NCBI RefSeq assembly: GCF_012940005.1
Contig: NZ_SPMX01000060.1
Span: 1-64,000 of the forward strand
Length of the DNA: 64,000 nt
Reading direction: 5' to 3'
Source: Candidatus Accumulibacter contiguus
GTDB taxonomy: Bacteria; Pseudomonadota; Gammaproteobacteria; Burkholderiales; Rhodocyclaceae
The position numbers and the translations under genes were made by a program. Positions 30,828 to 41,578 of this stretch are shown here, one piece after another. The notes beneath the pieces were generated by a model. That model worked only from the letters and a program-made list of their open reading frames with translations. It did not search any database and was not told the DNA's origin. Position 1 is the stretch's first letter. Each line of letters begins with the position of its first letter.

Positions 30828-33725
30828 ATGAAAATATCGAAAGCTCTTGCATTGACGGCACTGTTCTTCGCTGCGCAGGCAGCGAGCACCCAGGGTCTGC
30901 TGATCAGCGATCCATCGCCGGTGGTGGTGCCCCCCATCATTCTGCGCGCGCCGGCAGCGGCACAGCCGCTGCGGCTGGCTCGCGTCAGCATCGATGTGCT
31001 GGTCGTTGGCCGTCTGGCGAAGAGCACGGTCGAAATGACCTTCCACAATCCCAACGCCCGTCTGCTCGAAGGCGAACTGCAGTTCCCCCTGCTCGATGGT
31101 CAGGAGGTCAGTGGCTTCGCCCTCGATTTCGACGGCAAGTGGCGGCCGGCGGTACCCGTCGACAAGGCTCGCGGTCAGGAAGTTTTCGAGGAGGTGACGC
31201 GGACGAGAGTCGATCCGGCTCTGCTGGAGGCCACCCAGGGCAACAACTACAAGTTGCGCATCTACCCGATTCCTGCGCAAGGCGATCGCAAGGTGTCACT
31301 GACGATCAGCGAACATCTACCGGAAAGGCGTGATGGCACGGCATTGCTGCGCCTGCCTTTGGCTTTCGGCGAACGACTGAGAAGCTTCGATCTGCGTATT
31401 CAGGCGCCCGGACTCCAGGCCGATGCCGCCAGGGTGCTGCGCGGCCTGAGCGCTGCCCGCTGGGAAAACCGCGCAGGCGGCGCAACGCTGGAAGTGCATC
31501 GCCGCGACTATTCGCCGGAGCGGCTGGCCGAAGTGAGCCTCTCGCCACATACCGGCCCGCTGCTGACCGTGGAAGAATTCGATGGTAAACGGTACTTCTA
31601 CGCCGAACTGCCAGGGCCTGGGATGAGCCGTGCCGCACGACCGAAACCAGGGCAATTGGCTCTGGTCTGGGACGCTTCAGGTTCCGGTGCCAATCGCGAG
31701 CACGGGCGCGAATTTGCCCTGCTCGATGCCTATTTCAAGGCTCTCGGCAATTGCCGGGTGCGGCTGACGCTGGCGCGCGACAGCGCCGAGGACGGCGGCA
31801 GTTTTGTCGTCAAGGGAGGCGACTGGTCAGCTCTGCGCGCGCGACTGGAGCAGGTGAGCTACGACGGCGCTACCAACATGGCGGCTTTTCGCCCGCAAGC
31901 AGCGGCGGACGCCGTGCTGTTGTTCTCCGACGGCCTGGGCAATTTTTCGGCCCAGGCCATGCCCGATTTCGACCTGCCGCTGTTTGCCGTCAGCGCTGCC
32001 GCAGCGGCTGATGGCGAGCGTTTGCGCCAGGCGGCGACCAGGAGCGGCGGCGCCTTTGTCGATCTGCTCGCGACTTCGCCGGCGGTGGCGGTGACGGCGC
32101 TGCGCAGCATCGGCCCAGGCCTGGCCAGCCTACGTTCCAACGGCGCACGCGAGCTGGTGGCGGCGCCGCCCGATCAGGAATCGGGGCGCCTGGCGGTGGC
32201 CGGCGTCCTGACCGAGCCGACGGCAGTCATCGATCTGGAATGGCGCAAACCCGGCGGCGGGATCGAACGCCAGCAAGTCCGGGTCGGCGGCACGAACACG
32301 CTGCCGGCCAGTATTGCGGCGCAGGCCTGGGCACGCCTGCGGCTGCAGCAGTTGTTGCCGGAGCGGGCCATCCATCGGGCAGCCATCGCCCGCCTCGGCA
32401 AGTCCTTCGGTCTGGTCACTCCGGGCACCTCGCTGATCGTCCTGGATCGCGTCGAAGACTATGTGCGCCATGAAATCCCGCCCCCGGCCGAGCTGCGTGC
32501 CGACTATGAGCGGCTCGCGGCAAGCCGTAGGCAACAGGTCGAACGCGACCGCGTCAGCCACCTGGAAGACATCGTGCGTCGCTTCAAGGAAAAACAGGCC
32601 TGGTGGGAACGCGAATTCCCCAAGGGAGAGCGCCCGCAGGTCAGGCAGGAAGCCAAAGTGGCAGCGGCCGCAGGAGCCGCAGGAGCCGCGCCCGGCATGA
32701 TGGAACGAAGCCAGCCCGCTTCGGCAGCACCACCGGCGCCGGCCGCTGCGCCGATGTCGCGGATGGATGCAGCCGCTCCGGCGAGCAAGGCGAAAATGGC
32801 TGACGAGGCGCCCGTCGCCAGGATTCAGCTCAAGAAATGGCTTCCCGACGCGCCCTATGCCGAGCGCCTGCGCAAGACCGAAGCCGAGCAGCTGTATCGC
32901 GTCTATCTCGACGAGCGACCCGCTTACCTGAACAGTACGGCGTTCTTCCTCGACGTGGCCGACCTATTCTTCGAGCGTGGCCGCCCGGAACTGGCGCTGC
33001 GCATTCTCTCCAATCTGGCCGAGATGGATCTAGAAAACCGTCAAATCCTGCGCATCCTCGGCTACCGCCTGCTGCAGGCCAGACGCGCCGACCTTGCCGT
33101 GCCGGTACTGCAACGCGTCCTCGAGCTGGCGCCCAACGAACCGCAGTCCTGGCGTGACCTCGGACTGGCACAGGCGGAAACCGGCGACCGGCAGCAGGCC
33201 GTGGAGTCGCTCTACCAGGTGGTGACGCGTCCCTGGCATAACCGTTTCCCGGATATCGAACTGGTGGCCCTGGCGGAAATGAATGCGCTGATCGCCACTG
33301 CGCCATCAGGAATCGATACCTCGGCGATCGACCCGCGCCTCCTCCGCAATCTGCCGCTCGACCTGCGCGTGCTCCTGGCCTGGGACGCAGACAATACCGA
33401 CATCGACCTCTGGGTCACCGACCCCAACGGGGAAAAGGCCTACTACGGCAACCGTCTGAGCTATCAGGGCGGCGCCATGTCACGCGATTTCACCGGGGGT
33501 TACGGTCCCGAGGAGTTTTCCCTGAAAAAGGCCAAGCCCGGCCGCTACCTCGTGCAGGCGCAGTTCTACGGACACCGTCAGCAAGTGGTCGCGGGAGCGA
33601 CGACGCTCAGTCTGCGCCTGTATACCGCTTTCGGCACCGCCGCCCAGAAGGAAGAGTGGCTGACCCTGCGGCTCAAGGGGCAGAGCGAAGTGGTGACGGT
33701 GGGGGAATTCGTGGTCGGTCAGTAA
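30828..33725 (+). CDS. secreted VIT / von Willebrand factor A / TPR / DUF2135 protein
   Basis: The 965-residue protein starts at ATG 30828 with a signal peptide (MKISKALALTALFFAAQAAS). The GGAG at 30812-30815 favours this start over ATG 30810. A VIT domain covers about residues 40-170 (VEMTFHNPNARLLEGELQFP). A von Willebrand A domain with an intact metal site follows (LVWDASGSGAN around 281, then GATNMAAF and LLFSDGLGNF). A charged, Ala/Pro-rich linker leads to TPR-like helices and a C-terminal DUF2135-like beta domain (LLAWDADNTDIDLWVTDPNG). Bacterial VIT-VWA proteins are thought to bind surfaces or scaffolds, but the role of this one is unknown. Its end overlaps the opposing lipoprotein gene by 7 nt. 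Confidence 0.82.
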   Translation: MKISKALALTALFFAAQAASTQGLLISDPSPVVVPPIILRAPAAAQPLRLARVSIDVLVVGRLAKSTVEMTFHNPNARLLEGELQFPLLDGQEVSGFALDFDGKWRPAVPVDKARGQEVFEEVTRTRVDPALLEATQGNNYKLRIYPIPAQGDRKVSLTISEHLPERRDGTALLRLPLAFGERLRSFDLRIQAPGLQADAARVLRGLSAARWENRAGGATLEVHRRDYSPERLAEVSLSPHTGPLLTVEEFDGKRYFYAELPGPGMSRAARPKPGQLALVWDASGSGANREHGREFALLDAYFKALGNCRVRLTLARDSAEDGGSFVVKGGDWSALRARLEQVSYDGATNMAAFRPQAAADAVLLFSDGLGNFSAQAMPDFDLPLFAVSAAAAADGERLRQAATRSGGAFVDLLATSPAVAVTALRSIGPGLASLRSNGARELVAAPPDQESGRLAVAGVLTEPTAVIDLEWRKPGGGIERQQVRVGGTNTLPASIAAQAWARLRLQQLLPERAIHRAAIARLGKSFGLVTPGTSLIVLDRVEDYVRHEIPPPAELRADYERLAASRRQQVERDRVSHLEDIVRRFKEKQAWWEREFPKGERPQVRQEAKVAAAAGAAGAAPGMMERSQPASAAPPAPAAAPMSRMDAAAPASKAKMADEAPVARIQLKKWLPDAPYAERLRKTEAEQLYRVYLDERPAYLNSTAFFLDVADLFFERGRPELALRILSNLAEMDLENRQILRILGYRLLQARRADLAVPVLQRVLELAPNEPQSWRDLGLAQAETGDRQQAVESLYQVVTRPWHNRFPDIELVALAEMNALIATAPSGIDTSAIDPRLLRNLPLDLRVLLAWDADNTDIDLWVTDPNGEKAYYGNRLSYQGGAMSRDFTGGYGPEEFSLKKAKPGRYLVQAQFYGHRQQVVAGATTLSLRLYTAFGTAAQKEEWLTLRLKGQSEVVTVGEFVVGQ

Positions 33726-34039
33726 CGCGGAGCCTGTGGGGCAGACTGCACCGCATTGCCCCGATACGGAGTCAGGGTACCCTCTTCCTGGCCCTGATAC
33801 CGGTAAGGAAAGTCGTCGCCATAGGTCAGAACCGCCCCCGCCTGCACCGGCAATGTCAATACATCCAGAACAGTGGCAAAGGGCAGCAGAAAAAGGCCGG
33901 TCAATTTCCGGTCCGTGTTCGCCGCTGGGACGTTCACGCCAAGGTAGTTGCGGTCTACGGCTTGCGACAGGATGCACCCGGTATTGAGGAGTACGGTGCC
34001 AACGACCAAGGTCACGATCCGCATCAGACGGTTGCGCAT
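33719..34039 (-). CDS. small putative lipoprotein, YceK/YidQ-like
   Basis: The 106-residue product has a basic, hydrophobic N-terminus ending at a possible lipobox (VVGTVLLNTGCILSQ, Cys about 22). It then has the hydrophobic segment GLFLLPFATVLDVLTLPVQA, which resembles the LPFSALLDLP region of YceK/YidQ-like outer-membrane lipoproteins. An alternative start is the Met six codons in (MRIVTLVV). It converges on and slightly overlaps the VIT protein gene. Function unknown. Confidence 0.6.
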   Translation of the reverse strand: MRNRLMRIVTLVVGTVLLNTGCILSQAVDRNYLGVNVPAANTDRKLTGLFLLPFATVLDVLTLPVQAGAVLTYGDDFPYRYQGQEEGTLTPYRGNAVQSAPQAPRY

Positions 34040-34153
34040 TTTCTCTCCTTCGAGGCGACGATCAAGCCAATGACAAGTATATTACCATTTCTTCCCCGTC
34101 CACGTATCAGAGACGGAAGCGCCCGACCATTCACCCACCTGCCTCCCAGAGCC

Positions 34154-35198
34154 CTACCCGGAAACCACGATCGTCCCCGCTTCCCCCTCGCCCCTCACCT
34201 TGATCGCCCCGATGACCACTGCGGCTTCGCCGGCCGCATGCAGGATCTGCAAGGCCTGCCGCACGTCCTCGCGGGCGACGACGACGACCATGCCGATACC
34301 GCAGTTGAAGACGCGGTGCATTTCGCTGTCGGCGACGCCGCCTTCGCGCTGCAGCCAGTCGAAAAGCTTCGGACGCGGCCACGCCGCCTGCGCGATCTCG
34401 GCCTTGACTGCAGGCGGCAGGATGCGCGGCACGTTGCCGGTGAGGCCGCCACCGGTGATGTGCGCCATGCCCTTGACCGGCAGCGCCTGCAGCAGCGCCA
34501 GCAAGGCTTTCACATAGATCCGCGTGGGCGCCAGGATCGCTTCGGCGAGCGTCGTTTCGCCGTCGAAGGCCTGCGTCAGGTCCGGCTGCGCGCGATGGAT
34601 GATCTTCCTCAGCAGCGAATAGCCGTTGGAATGCGCGCCCGATGACGGCAGGCCGAGCAGCACATCCCCCCGGAATGATCGTCGAGCCGTCGATGATCGC
34701 CGCTTTCTCGACGATGCCGACGGCAAAACCGGCGAGATCATATTCGCCTGCCGGGTACATGCCCGGCATTTCAGCCGTTTCACCGCCGATCAGCGCGCAA
34801 CCGGCAAGTTCGCAGCCTCTGGCGATGCCCTTGACGACGTCGGCAGCGGTATCGACGTCGAGCTTGCCACAGGCGAAATAGTCGAGAAAAAAGAGCGGCT
34901 CGGCGCCCTGGACGAGGATGTCGTTGACGCTCATCGCCACCAGATCGATGCCGATGCTGTCGTGCCGCTGTAGTTCGAAAGCGAGCTTGAGCTTGGTGCC
35001 GACGCCATCGGTGCCGGAGACCAGTACCGGCTCGCGGTAGCGTCTGGGAACCTCGAAGAGCGCACCAAAACCGCCGATACCGCCGAGTACGCCCTCGCGC
35101 AGGGTTTTTCTGGCGAAGGGTTTGATCCGTTCGACGAGTTGATCGCCGGCGTCGATGTCGACACCGGCATCGCGATAGGAGAGAGATTCTTGAGTCAT
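34154..35198 (-). CDS. purM: phosphoribosylformylglycinamidine cyclo-ligase, frameshifted
   Basis: The fifth step of purine synthesis, making AIR from FGAM with ATP. The start ATG 35198 gives [20 protein letters not shown]; conserved blocks are [36 protein letters not shown] and [20 protein letters not shown]. After STIIPG the frame breaks in six G (C run at 34666-34671, plus strand); five would give [20 protein letters not shown] and continue to [14 protein letters not shown] at 34154. Restored length is about 348 residues, normal for PurM. An essential single-copy gene broken in a homopolymer points to sequence error. hda is divergent. Confidence 0.92.
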
Positions 35199-35343
35199 GT
35201 GTTAGGGGATCCCCGAGCAAGGCTGGCGAATGCTGTGCAGTGGTAGAATGCACGATTTACGATCGCCTGAAACTCAATCTTATCCGAAATGGCTCTCCCG
35301 CGTGCCGATCGCAGTGCCTCCGCCCCCGCTTGAACCCCGTCCG

Positions 35344-36000
35344 ATGCGCCAGTTGATTCTTGAACTGCTGCCCGACGCGCCGCCCAGCTTCGACAATTTT
35401 GTCGCCGGCAGCAATGCCGAAGCGCTGACTGGTCTGGCCGCCTGGCTGGCGCCGGCGAACCGCGAATCGGTGTTCCTCTTCTGGGGAGAAGCGGGCGCTG
35501 GCAAATCGCATTTGCTGCAGGCCTGCCAGGCGGCGTACAGCGATGCGCGCACAGACCCGGAGCTGTCAGGAATTGCCCCGGCGGGCGAGTTCTACGCCGT
35601 CGACCACGTCGAGGCGCTCGGCGAAGGGGGCCAGATCGTCCTTTTCAACCTGATCAATCGCCTGCGCGCCAGCGGCGGCCGCCTGCTTGCCGCCGCCGAC
35701 ATGCCGCCGCTGCACCTCGCCCTGCGCGAAGACCTGCGCACACGGCTGGGGAGTGGCCTGCTCTATCGCCTGCAGCCGCTGAGCGATGCCGAAAAACTGG
35801 CGGCGCTCGCCGAACAGGCGAGAGTGCGCGGCCTGGTGCTGCCGCCCGAGGCGTTCAGCTACCTGTTTGCGCGAGCACCGCGCGACATGCGCAGCCTGGC
35901 GGCTTTACTGGTGGCGATCGACCGTTACTCTCTGGAACAAAAGCGCCCAATCACCCTGCCATTGTTGCGCGAGGTTCTGCAGACCTCGGTGACTGGCTGA
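35344..36000 (+). CDS. hda: DnaA regulatory inactivator Hda
   Basis: A short DnaA homologue (218 residues) that, with the sliding clamp, stimulates ATP hydrolysis by DnaA and so prevents re-initiation. The start ATG 35344 gives MRQLILELLPDAPPSFDNFV. It follows the clamp-binding-like N-terminus QLILEL expected of Hda, and the Walker A is FWGEAGAGKSHLL. The AAA+ lid carries the arginine region RAPRDMRSLAALLVAIDRYS. The HAD phosphatase gene follows after 18 nt. A TAGAAT at 35243-35248 could serve as the minus-10. Confidence 0.93.
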   Translation: MRQLILELLPDAPPSFDNFVAGSNAEALTGLAAWLAPANRESVFLFWGEAGAGKSHLLQACQAAYSDARTDPELSGIAPAGEFYAVDHVEALGEGGQIVLFNLINRLRASGGRLLAAADMPPLHLALREDLRTRLGSGLLYRLQPLSDAEKLAALAEQARVRGLVLPPEAFSYLFARAPRDMRSLAALLVAIDRYSLEQKRPITLPLLREVLQTSVTG

Positions 36001-36018
36001 CCCGCCCGAAAGCAAAGA

Positions 36019-36684
36019 ATGGATCTGGCCCTCTTCGACCTCGACAATACCCTGATCGCCGGTGACAGCGACTTTGAATGGGCGCAGTTCCTGATTGGCA
36101 AGGGGATTCTCGACCGTGCCCTGTATGAAGCCAAAAACATTGAATTCTACGAACAGTACAAGGCCGGAACCCTCGACATCGACGTCTTTCTCGATTTCCA
36201 GCTCCGGCCGCTGGCGGCCCATCCCCGTGCCTTGCTCGAATCCTGGCAGCGCGAGTTCCTTTCCCGAAACATCCTGCCACTGGTCAGTGAGCAGGCACGG
36301 CGGCTGGTTCGCGGGCATCTCGACAGTGGCGCCCTGTGCGCCATCGTCACGGCCACCAACAGCTTCGTCACCGGTCCGATCGTCCGCGAGTTCGGAATCG
36401 CGCATCTGATCGCCACCATTCCGGCACAGGAAAACGGCCAGTTCACCGGTCGGCCGCGCGGCCTGCCATCGTTTCGGGAAGGCAAGATCATCCGCGTCGA
36501 GGCCTGGCTCGAAGCACTCGGACTATGGTGGAGCAGCTTCGAGCGGAGCTGGTTCTACAGCGACTCGCAGAACGACCTGCCCTTGCTGTCCAGGGTCAGC
36601 AACCCGGTGGTGGTTGACCCCGATCCGACGTTGCGCGCGCACGCCGAAGCCGCGGCCTGGCCGATCATGAGCCTCCTCGGGTGA
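36019..36684 (+). CDS. HAD-superfamily subfamily IB phosphatase (SerB-like)
   Basis: The 221-residue protein has HAD motif I DLALFDLDNTLIAGDSD with the nucleophilic Asp, motif II in CAIVTATNSFVTGPI, a Lys in REGKIIRVEAW, and motif IV in WFYSDSQNDLPLL. This is the SerB/IB group that dephosphorylates small phosphomonoesters; the substrate cannot be told from sequence. It lies 18 nt after hda and 85 nt before pcnB, so it may be co-transcribed with hda. The same neighbourhood is common in betaproteobacteria. Confidence 0.88.
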   Translation: MDLALFDLDNTLIAGDSDFEWAQFLIGKGILDRALYEAKNIEFYEQYKAGTLDIDVFLDFQLRPLAAHPRALLESWQREFLSRNILPLVSEQARRLVRGHLDSGALCAIVTATNSFVTGPIVREFGIAHLIATIPAQENGQFTGRPRGLPSFREGKIIRVEAWLEALGLWWSSFERSWFYSDSQNDLPLLSRVSNPVVVDPDPTLRAHAEAAAWPIMSLLG

Positions 36685-36769
36685 GCCTATCGGGAAAACG
36701 TCGGCCACCGGCTGTGGCAATATCCGTTATCATGCGCTGCGCCATAGCACCGAGCAGAAGCCACTCGCA

Positions 36770-38125
36770 ATGATCCGCAAGTTCATCTCCCGCGTCCTCG
36801 GACGCAAAAACCCCGGCAAGCATGGCGAACCGGCAATCATCGCCGTCGCCCAGCATGGCCTGCAGCGTGAGGACATCAGTCGGGGTTGCCGACGCACCGT
36901 CGAGACCCTGCAGGAAAATGGCTACCAGGCGTACATCGTCGGCGGCGCCGTGCGCGACCTGCTGATCGGCCTGACGCCGAAGGACTTCGATGTCGCCACC
37001 AATGCGACGCCGGAACAGGTCCGTCACTGCTTCCGCCGCTCCCGCATCATCGGCCGTCGTTTCCAGATCGTGCATGTCAGCATGGGCGCAGAAACCATCG
37101 AAGTGACCACTTTCCGCGGCCACCATGGAGAAGAGGGCAGCAACCAGGCGCTCACCGACGAGCAGGGTCGGGTGCTGCGCGACAATGTCTTCGGTAGCCA
37201 GCTGGAAGACGCTGCGCGCCGCGATTTCACGGTCAACGCCCTGTATTACGACCCGACTTCCGAAACCATCGTCGATTACCACCACGGCGTTGCCGACCTG
37301 CGCCAGAAAACCCTGCGCATGATCGGTGACCCGAAAACCCGCTACCGCGAGGATCCGGTGCGCATGCTGCGCGCCGTGCGCCTGGCGGCGAAGCTGGGCC
37401 TGTCGATCGATCCCGAGGCGCGGCGGCCGATCCGCGAGATGGGCAGCCTGATCGAGAATGTCCCGCCCTCACGCCTGTTCGACGAGATGCTCAAGCTGCT
37501 CACCTCCGGGCACGCCGTGCGCTGCGTCACACAGCTCCGCGAGGAGGGACTGCACCACGGTCTGCTGCCGCTGCTCGACGTGATTCTCGACCAGGCGCTC
37601 GGCGAACGCTTCGTCATGCTGGCCCTCGAAAACACCGATTGCCGCGTCCGCGAAGGCAGACCGATCTCGCCCGGCTTCCTTTTTGCCACCCTGCTCTGGC
37701 ATCAGGTGCTGGCCAATTGGGAACCACTCAAGGCGCGCGGCGAACCGGCAATCCCGTCCCTCTTTCTGGCGATGGACGAAGTCCTCGATGTGCAGGCAGA
37801 AAAGCTCGCGATCACCCGCCGGATTGCCGGTGACATCAAGGATATCTGGGCCCTGCAACCGCGTTTCGAGCAGCGTTCCGGCAAACGCCCCTACGGCGTC
37901 CTGCAGCAGCCGCGCTTCAAGGCGGGTTACGACTTCCTGCTGCTGCGGGTCGAGTCGGGCGAAATCGATCCAGCCGTCGGCGAATGGTGGACCGCTTTTC
38001 TCGATGCCAGCAACGAGGCGCGCGCCGCCATGCTGCTGCCGGCAGCGCCCGGCGAACCGAAAAAGCGTCGCCGGCGGCGTCGCCCACCTGCCGATGCCAG
38101 CCAGGATGCCAAGCCCCCGGAATGA
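36770..38125 (+). CDS. pcnB: poly(A) polymerase I
   Basis: A class II nucleotidyltransferase that adds poly(A) tails to RNA 3' ends and promotes decay. In 451 residues the catalytic region shows YIVGGAVRDLLIGLTPKDFD with the two metal-binding Asp, then RRFQIVHVSMGAETIEVTTF and RDFTVNALYYDPTSETIVDY, and the RNA-binding domain DPKTRYREDPVRMLRAVRLA. The C-terminus is a basic tail (KKRRRRRR) as in PcnB, which separates it from CCA-adding enzymes. folK follows after about 118 nt. Confidence 0.95.
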   Translation: MIRKFISRVLGRKNPGKHGEPAIIAVAQHGLQREDISRGCRRTVETLQENGYQAYIVGGAVRDLLIGLTPKDFDVATNATPEQVRHCFRRSRIIGRRFQIVHVSMGAETIEVTTFRGHHGEEGSNQALTDEQGRVLRDNVFGSQLEDAARRDFTVNALYYDPTSETIVDYHHGVADLRQKTLRMIGDPKTRYREDPVRMLRAVRLAAKLGLSIDPEARRPIREMGSLIENVPPSRLFDEMLKLLTSGHAVRCVTQLREEGLHHGLLPLLDVILDQALGERFVMLALENTDCRVREGRPISPGFLFATLLWHQVLANWEPLKARGEPAIPSLFLAMDEVLDVQAEKLAITRRIAGDIKDIWALQPRFEQRSGKRPYGVLQQPRFKAGYDFLLLRVESGEIDPAVGEWWTAFLDASNEARAAMLLPAAPGEPKKRRRRRRPPADASQDAKPPE

Positions 38126-38243
38126 TGTGCAGCCAGCGGCGCAGCCTCCCCGGCATGGCGCCAGCACAGAGGACGCAGAACGCTTGACGGATAGCCCGTG
38201 CTCTGATTCAGGATCGCCGCATGGCGGCAGGCAGAAGTCGATC

Positions 38244-38738
38244 GTGTCTGACGTCTCGCACCTGGCTTTCGTCGCGCTTGGAGCCAACCTCGCCGATCCG
38301 CTGGCACAGCTGCGCGCAGCCGCAGCGGCGCTCGCCGAACTGCCCGAATCGCGACTGCTGCAGCTCTCTTCGCTGTATCGCACGGCGCCGGTGGGGATCC
38401 GCGGCCAGCCCGATTTCATCAACGCAGTTGCTGCCATCGAGACCGTGCTTGACCCGCAGCAGTTGCTCGACGCCTTGTTCGTCGTCGAACGTCGCTTCGG
38501 TCGCCGCCGCGAGTTCCACCATGCGCCGCGCACCCTCGACCTCGACCTGCTGCTCTACGATCAACGGGTGGTCGATAGCCCGCGACTGAGCGTGCCGCAC
38601 CCGCGCATGCACCTGCGCGCTTTCGTGCTCGCCCCCTTGCTGGAGATTGCGCCGCTCTGCCGCATTCCCGGCCGCGGTACCGCCGCCGCCTGGCTGCCGG
38701 CAGTCCGTGGGCAAGCAATCCAGAGACTTGCAGAGTAA
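38244..38738 (+). CDS. folK: 2-amino-4-hydroxy-6-hydroxymethyldihydropteridine diphosphokinase
   Basis: HPPK transfers pyrophosphate from ATP to the pterin in folate synthesis. I chose the GTG at 38244 (VSDVSHLAFVALGANLADPL) because the family starts just before the SLGSNL motif and no ATG is available there; the open frame itself extends much further upstream inside pcnB. Motifs are ALGANLADPLAQLRAAAAAL, RTLDLDLLLYDQ and HPRMHLRAFVLAPL. Length is 164 residues. Its TAA stop is the first base triplet of a palindromic repeat shared with the convergent lipoprotein gene. Confidence 0.92.
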   Translation: MSDVSHLAFVALGANLADPLAQLRAAAAALAELPESRLLQLSSLYRTAPVGIRGQPDFINAVAAIETVLDPQQLLDALFVVERRFGRRREFHHAPRTLDLDLLLYDQRVVDSPRLSVPHPRMHLRAFVLAPLLEIAPLCRIPGRGTAAAWLPAVRGQAIQRLAE

Positions 38739-38784
38739 TCATGGCTTTCATGATCGGGGGTGCCTGCAACAGCCATGACCGTTA
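38736..38784 (-). repeat. dispersed palindromic repeat, hairpin-only copy between two TAA stops
   Basis: This is the hairpin part of the dispersed repeat in minus orientation. Its outer arms include AATCATGGCTTTCATGATCG and CAGCCATGACCGTTA, with the conserved core GGGGGTGCC. It exactly fills the space between the folK TAA (38736-38738) and the TAA of the convergent lipoprotein gene (38782-38784). The polypyrimidine and tail parts of the full copies are absent. Position and symmetry suggest a bidirectional terminator. Confidence 0.75.
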
Positions 38785-39006
38785 GTAGTCGCCACGGTAT
38801 CGCCGATGCCAATAACCATTTCCATAATATGGCCTCCATGGCACCACCACCGGCGGGGGATAGCCGTATACCCGTGGTGGTTCGACCACGACCACGGGTG
38901 GGTTAAGGTATGCGCGTGGCGGCCCGTAATACCCTGGTTGAGCAGGGGCAACTACGCAGCCAGCCGTGGCGACAGTGACGAGAAGCGCGAGGACAATCGT
39001 TTTCAT
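38782..39006 (-). CDS. small Pro/Tyr-rich putative lipoprotein
   Basis: A 74-residue product from ATG 39006 (MKTIVLALLVTVATAGCVVA). The hydrophobic N-terminus ends at a lipobox-like ATAGC, followed by a Pro/Tyr/Val-rich stretch (PPRVYGYPPPVVVPW) and RRYRGDY at the end. Such short, Gly/Pro/Tyr-rich exported proteins are common and uncharacterised in betaproteobacteria. An upstream ATG at 39027 would only lengthen the N-terminus. AGACCCCTC, on the plus-strand complement, lies before the chosen ATG. Confidence 0.65.
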   Translation of the reverse strand: MKTIVLALLVTVATAGCVVAPAQPGYYGPPRAYLNPPVVVVEPPRVYGYPPPVVVPWRPYYGNGYWHRRYRGDY

Positions 39007-39192
39007 GAGGGGTCTCCAATGCACCATAACCCTGTAACGCGCCAGCTACCGATTGGTTCGTAGTCTTTTTGTATCACCGACCCGCTGAAACTTGCCCATC
39101 TGCAAGCAGCACTGTGTATCCTAGGCGCGCTTTGCCCATAGTGGGCTTTCGCGAAGCCAGTCCGAACAGCCAGGTGCCAGAGAGGAAAAGCA

Positions 39193-39264
39193 ATGATTCA
39201 ACTGCTGGTCAAGCGCATCGAAGGCGTGCGCGGACACCGCGATTATTTCAACCGGGGAGAGTAG
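39193..39264 (+). CDS. possible 23-codon leader ORF upstream of panB
   Basis: ATG 39193 with AGAGGAAAAG 3-12 nt upstream opens [20 protein letters not shown], ending RGE and TAG at 39264. The stop is 4 nt before the panB start and the last codons overlap the GGGGAGAG that serves panB. It may be a translated leader coupled to panB, or chance; nothing in the peptide is recognisable. Confidence 0.25.
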   Translation: MIQLLVKRIEGVRGHRDYFNRGE

Positions 39265-39268
39265 GCCC

Positions 39269-41060
<1,792 letters not shown>

Positions 41061-41096
41061 TCGCTTCCCCAAACAACTCTCAACCGGTGAAATTCC

Positions 41097-41480
41097 ATGC
41101 AGAGAACCATGCTGAAGTCGAAGCTGCACCGCGTCAGCGCGACCCACGCCGAGCTTCACTACGAAGGGTCATGCGCGATCGACGAAGACCTTCTCGAGGC
41201 CTCGAATATCCGTGAGTACGAACAGATCGACATCTGGAACGTAAACAACGGCGAGCGCTTCACGACCTATGCGCTGCGCGCCGAGCGCGGCTCCGGCGTC
41301 ATCTCGGTGAATGGTTCAGCCGCGCGCCGCGCCGCGCCGGGTGACATCCTGATCATCGCCAGCTTCGCGACGTACACCGAGATCGAACTGGCCAAATATG
41401 CGCCGCAACTGATCTACGTCGATACGCAGAACCGGATCGTGCGGATCGCCGGCAAGATCCCGACGCAAGCCGCCGCCTGA
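41097..41480 (+). CDS. panD: aspartate 1-decarboxylase
   Basis: A pyruvoyl enzyme making beta-alanine from aspartate for pantothenate. The 127-residue proenzyme self-cleaves at Gly24-Ser25 in [16 protein letters not shown] to create the pyruvoyl cofactor. Other conserved pieces are [20 protein letters not shown] and [20 protein letters not shown]. It ends in a strong terminator, so it closes the folK-panB-panC-panD region. Confidence 0.97.
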   Translation: MQRTMLKSKLHRVSATHAELHYEGSCAIDEDLLEASNIREYEQIDIWNVNNGERFTTYALRAERGSGVISVNGSAARRAAPGDILIIASFATYTEIELAKYAPQLIYVDTQNRIVRIAGKIPTQAAA

Positions 41481-41503
41481 GCGCAACACCAGCTCCGCAC
41501 CGA

Positions 41504-41533
41504 CAAAGCCGCGACACCGATCGCGGCTTTTTT
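41504..41533 (+). terminator. rho-independent terminator after panD
   Basis: A 10-bp stem (AAAGCCGCGA / TCGCGGCTTT) with a 7-nt loop runs into TTTTTT. It lies 23 nt after the panD stop and faces the convergent NYN protein gene. Confidence 0.85.
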
Positions 41534-41557
41534 GTCGCTCCGCGACTTTCACATTAA
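41534..41557 (+). repeat. dispersed repeat, tail-only copy
   Basis: The sequence GTCGCTCCGCGACTTTCACATTAA is the tail part of the dispersed repeat, including a short GTCGC/GCGAC inverted repeat. It follows directly on the panD terminator, 21 nt before the stop of the convergent NYN protein gene. Confidence 0.6.
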
Positions 41558-41578
41558 GGGCAGGGCAGCGCCGGCTGA

